13,260 bases of DNA, from assembly GCA_046498285.1 (NCBI GenBank), contig JAWOBA010000112.1:1-13260 (forward strand), written 5' to 3'. This document shows positions 7,050 to 13,260 of this stretch, in pieces. The notes beneath the pieces are model-generated. The model searched no databases and was not told the origin of the DNA. It saw only the letters and a list, made by a program, of their open reading frames with translations. This DNA comes from B33-G16 sp046498285 (GTDB lineage Bacteria; Desulfobacterota; DSM-4660; Desulfatiglandales; B25-G16). Position 1 is the stretch's first letter. Every line of letters begins with the position of its first letter. Made by a program: the position numbers and the translations under genes.

Positions 7050-8120
7050 TTATTTTTCAGCAAGAGAAGAACTTATTGGCTCTACAGTAAACTCGTTAAT
7101 ATCTGCAGGTAACTCACTAAAGATAATCATAAAAGGTATAGAAGCTTTTGGAGAAATATCTTTGTTTATATTATCTTTTCCAAATTTATTCATCAGGCGA
7201 TTATTTATCTCTTCTGTGGATAATGATAATAGTTCTTCATCACTAATTGTATTGCCAGCATAGGCAGTCTTGTTTTTGACTACCTTTCCTTTGGAGTCGA
7301 GAATATTTGATCTCACCCTGATAAAACTTCTTTTATCCGGATAATTATTTATTATTAAACCTTTAACTACAAATAATCTACCCGCCTTCTGAGAGTCTAC
7401 AAAAAAACCATTTAACTCAGCAGGATCTCTTTTAATAGAAAGTCTTTTATTTCCCGGATCAAAGACTTGTTCTTTGGAAAGGGGTTTTTGAAACGAAGGG
7501 AAATATTTTGTGAGAAAATCTGGTTTGAATACATAAAAGGCAGCTGCGGCCCCACCAAGAAGGACAACTAACAACAATATGATCCATAATACTGATCTCT
7601 TCGGTTCTTTAATGGTAATCTGGGATCTGCCTTTGTCCTTTGCCCCTTTTACCTTTTCGGCCTTTTTCTCTTCATCTCTGGCAAAGATTTTTTTCTCAGC
7701 TTTTTCTGCCCTATCCATTGCCTTATCGATATCTTCCTCTATTACTTCCCTTTTCTGCTCATCCATGAGACCTGAGTCTAATTGATATATATCTTCAAAA
7801 GAAATTACCTCTATCTCCTCCTCAGAATCCTTCCCGACCATGGTTTTGCTTAAATCTGAAACCTTCTCCGAGTCTTTTTTTCCGACTTCCTCTATGTTAT
7901 CCGCCACAAGGGTTTTATCGAGATCTGGCACTACCTCCTCTTTACGAGATTCCTCCTGGGGCCCAATCATTTGCTCTTCCGAGCCTTCCTCTCTCGCACT
8001 TGGGAGAAAAACCATGAATTTATTGTTGCAGATAGAGCATCTCACCTTTGAGCCGGTTTTCTTAAGGAGCTTATCGTCAAGCCGGAATTTGGTATGGCAT
8101 TTTTCACACTCGACTATCAT
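7050..8120 (-). CDS. Zinc-ribbon (MJ0042-type), single-pass membrane protein with DUF3426-like C-terminus
   Basis: 356 residues. Order: zinc ribbon with C5-x2-C8 and C28-x2-C31, an acidic/lysine-rich low-complexity linker (about 42-172), one membrane helix (about 176-198), and a folded C-terminal domain (about 230-350) like DUF3426, which would lie outside the cytoplasm. The linker has two related motifs, DLDKTLV (66-72) and DLSKTMV (89-95), followed by a helical, probably coiled-coil part (about 120-165). Function is not established for this architecture; it is recurrent in Desulfobacterota. AAGGAG seven to eight bases before the ATG gives a firm start. It begins 16 bases after the hpt stop, so the two form an operon. 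Confidence 0.85.
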   Translation of the reverse strand: MIVECEKCHTKFRLDDKLLKKTGSKVRCSICNNKFMVFLPSAREEGSEEQMIGPQEESRKEEVVPDLDKTLVADNIEEVGKKDSEKVSDLSKTMVGKDSEEEIEVISFEDIYQLDSGLMDEQKREVIEEDIDKAMDRAEKAEKKIFARDEEKKAEKVKGAKDKGRSQITIKEPKRSVLWIILLLVVLLGGAAAAFYVFKPDFLTKYFPSFQKPLSKEQVFDPGNKRLSIKRDPAELNGFFVDSQKAGRLFVVKGLIINNYPDKRSFIRVRSNILDSKGKVVKNKTAYAGNTISDEELLSLSTEEINNRLMNKFGKDNINKDISPKASIPFMIIFSELPADINEFTVEPISSSLAEK

Positions 8121-8136
8121 TTTGTTTCTCCTTACA

Positions 8137-8682
8137 TTAGGTCAATATCTCAAGAGTGAGGATATAAGGAAGATTTCGAAATCGCTCATTATAATCCAGG
8201 CCATAACCAACGACAAAACCGCTATCTATTTCAAGACCGTAGTAGTCTATATGGACTGCCTTTTCCCTTCGCTCAAGCTTGTTGATTAATGCACAGATCT
8301 TAATGGATTCTGGTTCCCTTTTCTTGATATGCGTAACTAGATAAGACAATGTTGCTCCTGTATCGATAATATCCTCGACAATTATGACCGGCTTTTCTTT
8401 AACCGATAACTCAATATCTTTGGTTAATGTAATCTTACCGCTTGATACATCTTTTGATCCATAGCTGGCTAACCGAACAAAATCAATTTTTGTTGGTATC
8501 GAAATTTCTCTCACAAGGTCAGAAAAAAAAATAAACACACCATTTAATATACCTATCAGAACAGGTTCTCGATGTTGGTAGTCATTAGTGATGTCCTGAG
8601 CAATTCTTTTAACCTGCTGGCGAATCTCCCGCTCTGGAATTTTTTTTACTATTCTATAATTAATGGTTTCGTCAGAAGTCAT
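8137..8682 (-). CDS. hpt: Hypoxanthine(-guanine) phosphoribosyltransferase
   Basis: 181 residues from the chosen ATG. The enzyme salvages hypoxanthine/guanine with PRPP to make IMP/GMP. Key parts are LNGVFIF (46-52), the flexible-loop LASYGS (71-76), the PRPP-binding VEDIIDTGAT (102-111) with the catalytic Asp D107, the base-contacting Lys in LINK (K135) and the C-terminal GYGLDYNERFRNLPYI (159-174). A GTG at 8724 would add 14 residues, but the internal ATG aligns with the usual N-terminus and length of bacterial Hpt (about 180). Neither start has a clear ribosome site, so the start remains uncertain. The zinc-ribbon/DUF3426 gene follows after 16 bases. Confidence 0.93.
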   Translation of the reverse strand: MTSDETINYRIVKKIPEREIRQQVKRIAQDITNDYQHREPVLIGILNGVFIFFSDLVREISIPTKIDFVRLASYGSKDVSSGKITLTKDIELSVKEKPVIIVEDIIDTGATLSYLVTHIKKREPESIKICALINKLERREKAVHIDYYGLEIDSGFVVGYGLDYNERFRNLPYILTLEILT

Positions 8683-8924
8683 TATTGAGGCGACACAATA
8701 AAACGCTCTATATGCAAGATGCACAAATCTTTAAAAATAAGGAGTACTTAGACCTACATCGCAGTAATTAAAGATAAATCCAGGTGCAGCGGGACTCAGA
8801 TGGCCTTCCAACAAAGTCGTTTTATCTCTATATTGCAATTGCGTTATTGCCTTTTGATATAACTCATTATCTTTAACTATTCAGCCAAGATTGCATAAAG
8901 CACCAAAAAAGAGATAAATATATC

Positions 8925-9082
8925 GAGACCTTTGCGTAACCCCTATGAATCTAAAGATGATGGACTTTTTTCAGTTCCAAGGCTCCCGGGCTGGTTTTTC
9001 CAGCACCCTTCCACCAGTCACTTCAAAAAAGTCCATTATCTTTCATACGATGACAAAAATTGTCACGTTTTTCAAAGGTCTC
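8925..9082 (-). mobile_element. MITE-like element, copy D (short form, perfect ends, 5-bp target duplication)
   Basis: 158 bp, opposite in orientation to copies A-C. Ends are perfect 10-bp inverted repeats, GAGACCTTTG (8925-8934) and CAAAGGTCTC (9073-9082), and both ends fit the pattern GAGACCTTTG-N3-AAC. The flanks are direct repeats ATATC (8920-8924 and 9083-9087), as expected from transposition. Outer hairpin arms lie at about 8953-8971 and 9024-9043. The large inner hairpin block of A-C is replaced by a short CTGG-TTTTT-CCAG loop. No coding capacity. Confidence 0.85.
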
Positions 9083-9106
9083 ATATCTTGAATCACTGAG
9101 CTCTTT

Positions 9107-9266
9107 CATTAATGAGGCTAAGGCTCATTAATGTCAACCCCGATTTATCGGGATTGAAAAGACTATCTTTTCGCGCCTAGGCGGCAAGGTATCTGTGTAG
9201 ATACCATTATTTTTAATTGTTTACCTTTGATTGATTTCGTTTTTGATAGGATGCCGCCTGCGGCAT
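9107..9266. repeat. Chain of consecutive short perfect hairpins
   Basis: In order: CATTAATGAG / CTCATTAATG (9107-9116, 9124-9133), CCCGAT / ATCGGG (9139-9144, 9147-9152), GAAAAGA / TCTTTTC (9156-9162, 9166-9172), palindrome GCCTAGGC (9175-9182), GGTATCT / AGATACC (9188-9194, 9199-9205) and ATGCCGC / GCGGCAT (9251-9257, 9260-9266). The second hairpin shares CCCCGATTTATCGGG with the interior of repeat copies A-C. A T-rich run after 9205 could make the fifth hairpin a weak terminator. Confidence 0.6.
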
Positions 9267-9508
9267 AAATTAGCTTTTTACGAAGCCTTCACAATTATTT
9301 ATCAAAAGATTTTCTCATATTTATTATGAATCGTTATATAATTTTAAAATGCATATTGAAAATTTAGGTGAATGTCAACTTATATTCACAATATTCATAG
9401 GTTATGATATTTAAAATTAATAATGAATGCAAATAAAATTGATATAATATCTTTACCTTGCATGTTCAATACCCATAAACTTCCTCTCACCCTTTGCATG
9501 TTTTATCC

Positions 9509-9537
9509 TTGACAATAAGAAGTACCATGGATAATAT
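9509..9537 (+). promoter_or_regulatory. Near-consensus sigma-70 promoter of the sdh operon
   Basis: TTGACA (9509-9514), exactly 17 bases of spacer, then TAATAT (9532-9537). It lies about 60 bases upstream of the first gene, predicting a leader of about 55 bases. Such a strong match suggests substantial basal expression unless a repressor acts; no operator was recognised. Confidence 0.8.
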
Positions 9538-9598
9538 CGACCACGCAAAAATATATGGTAATGTGGTTATATATAAGTTTCTAAGATGAGGTTTTTAC

Positions 9599-10426
9599 AT
9601 GGAAAAGGTGCTGCAAATATCTAAGGGAGAATCTTATATTATCTCTCTCATGAACAAACTCCCAATCCTATCTTACTACGCAAAATGTCGAGGATGGTCC
9701 TTTTTGATAACTTGGGGACATAGGTTGGCCGGGCTCACACTTGTTGGCTATATGTTTGCTCATATTTATACATTATCTCTACTGTTTAACCCCGCAGCAT
9801 ATGATGCAGACATGAAATTGTTAAACAATTTTGTCTTTTCTTTTCTTGAATGGTGTGTTGCTATTCCCGTGATATTTCATTCTTTGAATGGTGGTAGGCT
9901 GCTCCTTTATGAACTCTTTCATGTCCGAGCAGAGGAGATGGTAATACGTGTCATGATTATTTTGGGCCTTTTCTATATTTTTATTGTGGGATTTTTCTTT
10001 ATAGAAGAAACTCAGCAAATATCAGCTATCCTATTCTGGTCAATCACTGTTACTGTAAGCCTTATTGCCTGCTTTATTGTACTTTTCAAGATCTTGATAA
10101 CTGATAATTCAATACTTTGGAAGCTCCAGAGGATAACCGGTGCATTTATGTTTCCCATGCTTATAGGGCACATGTTTTTCATGCATATGAATTATCTGAC
10201 AGGTCATGACAGCAAGACTATCATAGAAAGAATGCAGAGTCCTTTCATAAAAGGAATGGATTTGGTTTTTATTGTTTTCCTGCTCTTTCATGCAGGTTAT
10301 GGCTTATTCAGTATCATTACCGATTATATAAAGCCAGGGTCCTTACTGAAATCATTAGCATTCCTTATTATTATTGTTATGGCTATATCTGCCTTTTTTG
10401 GCATCAGAATTGTTGTTGCTTTATAG
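9599..10426 (+). CDS. sdhC: Succinate dehydrogenase/fumarate reductase cytochrome b subunit (di-heme, type B)
   Basis: 275 residues, about seven hydrophobic segments (roughly 36-60, 78-102, 113-135, 143-166, 180-200, 217-240, 250-274). It anchors the complex in the inner membrane and carries electrons between the FeS subunit and quinone. Four His residues sit where the two-heme Wolinella FrdC family has its axial ligands: H55 (YMFAH), H94 (VIFH), H191 (LIGH) and H231 (LLFH). The flanking LQRITGAFMFP and HAGYGLF also fit. The gap between the second and third ligand is 97 residues, about 50 in Wolinella, leaving room for two extra helices. GAGG (9588-9591), seven bases before the ATG, supports the start. 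It is the first gene of a sdhCAB operon. A fused SdhC-SdhD origin is a less likely reading. Confidence 0.85.
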   Translation: MEKVLQISKGESYIISLMNKLPILSYYAKCRGWSFLITWGHRLAGLTLVGYMFAHIYTLSLLFNPAAYDADMKLLNNFVFSFLEWCVAIPVIFHSLNGGRLLLYELFHVRAEEMVIRVMIILGLFYIFIVGFFFIEETQQISAILFWSITVTVSLIACFIVLFKILITDNSILWKLQRITGAFMFPMLIGHMFFMHMNYLTGHDSKTIIERMQSPFIKGMDLVFIVFLLFHAGYGLFSIITDYIKPGSLLKSLAFLIIIVMAISAFFGIRIVVAL

Positions 10427-10437
10427 AGGAGAAACTA

Positions 10438-12240
10438 ATGGGAAATAAATTAGCTATAGATTCTACCCTAAAATGCGATGTCCTCGTTATTGGTGCTGGT
10501 GCGGCAGGTCTTAGGACTGCTGCTCAAATTGCTGAGCAGAGGCCGGGGACAAAAATAACAGCACTCACAAAGGTAACTAGCCCGCAAAAGTCCCATACAA
10601 CCACAGCTCAGGGAGGTATGGCTGCTGTTGATCCAAGAGACCCAGAAGACAGAGCGATATTTCATATGTTTGATACCTGGAAGGGCTCGGACTGTTCGGC
10701 CGACCAGAATGTGATTAAAAAGGTCTGCGAGACTGGCTGGGAAGAGGTGGTATGGCTTGAAAGGCATGGCATGCATTTTAGCCGAACAGGAGAAGGCAGA
10801 ATTGCAAAGAGACCATTTGGTGGCCATATGTTAAACTTTGGAGAAAAAAAATCATTTAGGGCATGCTATGAGGCAACAAGAACCGGGAAGGGCATAATGG
10901 ACACTGCCTGGGATGAATGTCTTAAATATGGTGTAGATTTTATTGGGCAGTGTATAGCAACAGAATTAATTTTTGAGGGTGATAGGTGTATCGGAGCCAT
11001 AATCTTCAGATATCCTGAGGGTAAATTCCTTGCTATCCTCGCTAAGGCGACCATTGTAGCAACGGGTGGTAAAACAAGGATGTATCAAGTAAGTACCAAC
11101 TGTAGAGGAAACACTGGTGACGGTCTAGTTTTGGCTCTAAATGCAGGTCTTCCGGTTATGGATCTTGAGGCGGTTCAGTTTCATCCAACAGGTATGGTTG
11201 GACCTGGCATATTAGCTAGTGAGGCGCTAAGGGGAGAGGGTGGCATCCTCAGAAACAAAGATGAAGAGCCATTTATGGAGCGCTATGCTCCTACTGCAAA
11301 GGACCTTGCTCCCAGAGACCTTATCGCCCGGTCTATTATTACAGAGATACGTGAAGGTAGGGGCCTTTTTCATAAAGAGCACAATGCCCATCATGTATGG
11401 CTAGACCTAAGACACCTTCCTAAAGAAGTTCATGAGAAAAAAATCCAGGAGATAGAGTCTTTTTTTAGAAGATTTGTTGGTGTTGATCCAGTAACTGATC
11501 TTTGCCCTGTTACACCTACTGCCCATTATCAGATGGGTGGAATACCCACTAATGAATATGGAGAGGTCCAAAGAGACTCAACAACTATTGTCCCGGGGCT
11601 TTTTGCCTGCGGGGAAGTTGCTGCTGCATCCTTGCATGGCCTCAACAGGCTTGGAACAAACTCCCTTTTAGAATTGATAACAATGGGCAAGATTACTGGA
11701 GAAAGGATTGTCGAATATCTTAAAGATGCTAAAGATTCAGATCGATTGCCGTCTGATGCTGGCAATATTGTGTTCAATCAATTCTCCACATATATTAATC
11801 CCCAAGGAAAAGAAAAATTTAGCCAGGTGAGAGATACCTTGCGGCACCTTATGATGGACAAGGTAGGTATATTCAGGAGTGAAAAACCTTTAACAGAGGC
11901 AATTGAAAACTTAAAGGAATTAAAAGAAAAGGCAATGCAGATACAAATAGGACTTACATCCCTTACAACTAATCAGGATCTTTTACAGATATGGGAATTG
12001 AATAATCTCATAGCGGTCTCTATGGTTATAACACAGGGGGCATTGGCAAGAAAGGAATCAAGGGGCGCCCATTTCAGGGAGGACTACCCGGAGAGGCACA
12101 ATGAATTTAATTATCATACCCTTGTCTCTATGCCTGAATTTGGTAAGATTTCTTTTGATAAGAGACCTATTGATATCAGCCTGTTTGAGGCCAAAGGAGA
12201 GCGTTATGAATTGTTTGATTATATAGAAAGAAAGTATTGA
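10438..12240 (+). CDS. sdhA: Succinate dehydrogenase/fumarate reductase flavoprotein subunit
   Basis: 600 residues, normal for the family. It interconverts succinate and fumarate on a covalently bound FAD at the cytoplasmic face of the complex. Visible parts: the Rossmann motif GAGAAG (19-24), H53 in SHTTTAQGG as the covalent FAD attachment His, QFHPTG (247-252, H249), the catalytic Arg in APRD (R293), TAHYQMGG (361-368, H363), LNRLGTNSLLE (402-412, R404) and the C-terminal RGAHFREDYP (542-551). Nothing essential is missing. AGAGGAG (10425-10431) overlaps the sdhC stop, and the gap is only 11 bases, so translation may be coupled. Sequence alone does not decide whether the main direction is succinate oxidation or fumarate reduction. 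Confidence 0.96.
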   Translation: MGNKLAIDSTLKCDVLVIGAGAAGLRTAAQIAEQRPGTKITALTKVTSPQKSHTTTAQGGMAAVDPRDPEDRAIFHMFDTWKGSDCSADQNVIKKVCETGWEEVVWLERHGMHFSRTGEGRIAKRPFGGHMLNFGEKKSFRACYEATRTGKGIMDTAWDECLKYGVDFIGQCIATELIFEGDRCIGAIIFRYPEGKFLAILAKATIVATGGKTRMYQVSTNCRGNTGDGLVLALNAGLPVMDLEAVQFHPTGMVGPGILASEALRGEGGILRNKDEEPFMERYAPTAKDLAPRDLIARSIITEIREGRGLFHKEHNAHHVWLDLRHLPKEVHEKKIQEIESFFRRFVGVDPVTDLCPVTPTAHYQMGGIPTNEYGEVQRDSTTIVPGLFACGEVAAASLHGLNRLGTNSLLELITMGKITGERIVEYLKDAKDSDRLPSDAGNIVFNQFSTYINPQGKEKFSQVRDTLRHLMMDKVGIFRSEKPLTEAIENLKELKEKAMQIQIGLTSLTTNQDLLQIWELNNLIAVSMVITQGALARKESRGAHFREDYPERHNEFNYHTLVSMPEFGKISFDKRPIDISLFEAKGERYELFDYIERKY

Positions 12241-12261
12241 TCTTATATAAAGGGGAAATAG

Positions 12262-12972
12262 ATGTCTGGACTATATGATATAACCTTGGAGATCAGCAGG
12301 TATGATCCTGATACAGGGTTATCATGGTTGCAAACGTATCAGGTAGAGGTAGGAGGTATACTTCGGTTTGTAGATGTATTACGCAAGATTAATGATGAAC
12401 AAGATTCAACCTTGGCATGGGCCTCCTCTTGCGAGCATGCCCAATGTGGTAGTTGTGGTATAATCGTCAATGGTAAACCACTTCTTGCCTGTGAACTATT
12501 GGTAAGGGATGCGGTAGAGCAATTTGATACACATACATTCAGGCTAAGGCCTTTAACAATCGCGCCTGTTTTAAGAGACCTGATTGTAGATCTGGAGAAG
12601 GCCTACGAGAGGGTACATAAAGCCAAACCCTATATTATCAAGCCAGCTCCCCTTCCTTTAGAAGGAGATGAATATCGAATTTCTCAGGAAACGCTAGACA
12701 CTTACATAGAGGCTACTCAATGCATTAATTGCTTCTGCTGTGCAACTGCCTGCATAAGCAGCCACCATCACTTTATTGGCCCTAATGCAACGATGGCAAA
12801 TATTGTCCGTCTTATGGATCCAAGAGAGACCGCAAAAGAGGAAAGAATGGATATCTTATACAAAGAGGATGGTGTTTATAGGTGCCATACTTCCAGGGCA
12901 TGCTCTTTTGTTTGTCCGAAAGATATAGATGTATCGCATTTCCTTGCACTTGGCAAGGAAGGTAAGTTTTAG
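12262..12972 (+). CDS. sdhB: Succinate dehydrogenase/fumarate reductase iron-sulfur subunit
   Basis: 236 residues, the normal size. It passes electrons from FAD to the cytochrome through three clusters. The [2Fe-2S] ligands are C57, C62, C65 and C77 in a plant-ferredoxin-type domain. The C-terminal ferredoxin domain has C154-x2-C157-x2-C160-x3-C164 and C208-x5-C214-x3-C218, matching the [4Fe-4S] and [3Fe-4S] ligand pattern. C159 is an additional Cys next to a ligand, in place of an ordinary residue. AGGGG about eight bases before the ATG and a 21-base gap to sdhA place it in the same operon. No further sdh gene follows; infC comes next after 108 bases. Confidence 0.96.
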   Translation: MSGLYDITLEISRYDPDTGLSWLQTYQVEVGGILRFVDVLRKINDEQDSTLAWASSCEHAQCGSCGIIVNGKPLLACELLVRDAVEQFDTHTFRLRPLTIAPVLRDLIVDLEKAYERVHKAKPYIIKPAPLPLEGDEYRISQETLDTYIEATQCINCFCCATACISSHHHFIGPNATMANIVRLMDPRETAKEERMDILYKEDGVYRCHTSRACSFVCPKDIDVSHFLALGKEGKF

Positions 12973-12977
12973 AAAAT

Positions 12978-13044
12978 ATGTGCCGAGAATGAGCTAAAGT
13001 TATGATATGTTTTTTGCAGAGTAAAATTCTAATTTTAGGCACAT
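12978..13044 (+). promoter_or_regulatory. Possible structured leader between sdhB and infC
   Basis: ATGTGCC (12978-12984) can pair with GGCACAT (13038-13044), enclosing an AT-rich 53-base loop with AAAATT-CT-AATTTT inside (around 13023-13036). No T-run follows, so it is not a classical terminator. It may be part of an infC leader or simply chance; only the pairing is seen. Confidence 0.35.
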
Positions 13045-13069
13045 GAGTTCATTATAGTCACTTCTTCAC

Positions 13070-13074
13070 AGGAG
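13070..13074 (+). promoter_or_regulatory. Ribosome binding site that fixes the AUA start of infC
   Basis: AGGAG lies six bases before the ATA at 13081, ideal spacing. The only nearby ATG (13043) is out of frame and meets a stop after four codons, so this site decides the non-canonical start. Confidence 0.8.
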
Positions 13075-13080
13075 CTAACA

Positions 13081-13260
13081 ATAAGTAAAAAACCTGCCCT
13101 AAGGGTTAACACGCAAATCAAGGTCAAAACAGTACGGCTAATCGATGTGGATGGAAACCAGGTAGGGATTGTCCCCATCAATGATGCCCTGCGTGCTGCA
13201 AAAGAAAAGGAACTTGACCTGGTTGAGGTATCCCCGGATAGAGAGCATCCTGTATGCCGC
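13081..13260 (+). CDS. infC: Translation initiation factor IF-3, N-terminal part, AUA start, cut by window edge
   Basis: The first 60 codons of IF-3. The sequence has the family's N-domain signature: RVNTQIKVKTVRLID (8-22), GNQVGIVPINDALRAA (25-40), DLVEVSP (46-52) and HPVCR (56-60). IF-3 binds the 30S subunit, keeps it apart from 50S and proofreads start codons. The reading frame starts at ATA (13081), spaced correctly behind AGGAG. Upstream in frame a TAG at 13036-13038 follows with no ATG, GTG or TTG in between, and there is none at the right place downstream. In E. coli infC starts with AUU, and IF-3 represses its own translation by rejecting that codon; AUA would allow the same feedback. 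The gene upstream is sdhB, not thrS. Confidence 0.93.
   Translation, partial: MSKKPALRVNTQIKVKTVRLIDVDGNQVGIVPINDALRAAKEKELDLVEVSPDREHPVCR

Larger units (their letters stand above)
8683..9598. other. Long divergent intergenic region between hpt and the sdh operon
   Basis: No gene found. 8683-8919 contains the hpt upstream region with no clear promoter or RNA gene. MITE copy D with its target duplication occupies 8920-9087. A string of hairpins lies at 9107-9266, followed by very AT-rich DNA (about 9290-9480) and the sdh promoter at 9509-9537. Confidence 0.6.

Noticed and set aside
7840..8289. 149-codon plus-strand frame
   Set aside because: It is antisense to the well-supported zinc-ribbon/DUF3426 and hpt genes, is Ser/Leu-rich as shadow frames often are, and has no ribosome site.
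8137..8724. Longer hpt from the GTG at 8724
   Set aside because: The extra 14 residues do not match the usual Hpt N-terminus, and no ribosome site supports the GTG; the ATG at 8682 gives the normal length.
10468..10827. 119-codon minus-strand frame
   Set aside because: Antisense shadow of the conserved FAD-binding region of sdhA; Cys/Ser-rich with no recognisable domain.
12812..13042. 76-codon minus-strand frame across the sdhB 3' end
   Set aside because: Overlaps the conserved Cys ligand region of sdhB on the other strand; no ribosome site and no family resemblance.
13043..13057. ATG as an alternative start of infC
   Set aside because: It is in another frame and reaches TAG after four codons, so it cannot encode IF-3.

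Overview
The window looks like a fairly AT-rich bacterial chromosome segment from an anaerobe or facultative anaerobe. Two proteins that start with an MJ0042-type zinc ribbon (one ending in a DUF3426-like domain, one in a Yip1-like domain), an AtoE-type fatty-acid transporter and a sdhCAB/frdCAB locus with a di-heme type-B cytochrome suggest Desulfobacterota (the former Deltaproteobacteria). This is inferred from gene content; no rRNA or tRNA gene is visible to confirm it.

Layout. 1-193 holds the edge of an unrecognised minus-strand reading frame. 194-740 is a tandem pair of palindromic, MITE-like elements (copies A and B). 749-1507 (-) encodes the zinc-ribbon/Yip1 membrane protein. 1508-2142 is non-coding, with two hairpins and a candidate promoter. 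2143-3537 (+) is the AtoE-family transporter, converging on an M20 metallopeptidase-family gene (3625-4857, -) across a bidirectional terminator. serS (4985-6262, -) follows, then a C-terminal remnant of an RCK potassium-channel gene (6330-6651, -) that is frameshifted and abuts MITE copy C (6655-6934). The zinc-ribbon/DUF3426 gene (7050-8120, -) lies directly downstream of hpt (8137-8682, -) in one operon. 8683-9598 is a long divergent intergenic region with MITE copy D (8925-9082), a chain of hairpins and a near-consensus sigma-70 promoter. That promoter faces the cytochrome b, flavoprotein and iron-sulfur genes of a succinate dehydrogenase/fumarate reductase (9599-12972, +). The last 180 bases are the 5' end of infC, read from a non-canonical AUA codon, so it is invisible to a search restricted to ATG/GTG/TTG.

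How it works together. The sdhCAB operon encodes a membrane complex that exchanges electrons between succinate/fumarate and quinone. hpt (purine salvage), serS (seryl-tRNA charging) and infC (translation initiation) are housekeeping genes. AtoE probably imports short-chain fatty acids. The most notable non-genic feature is the repeat family: four copies in 9 kb share GAGACCTTTG/CAAAGGTCTC ends (degraded in some copies), and copy D is flanked by a 5-bp direct repeat. Their long hairpin arms change sequence between copies while staying complementary.
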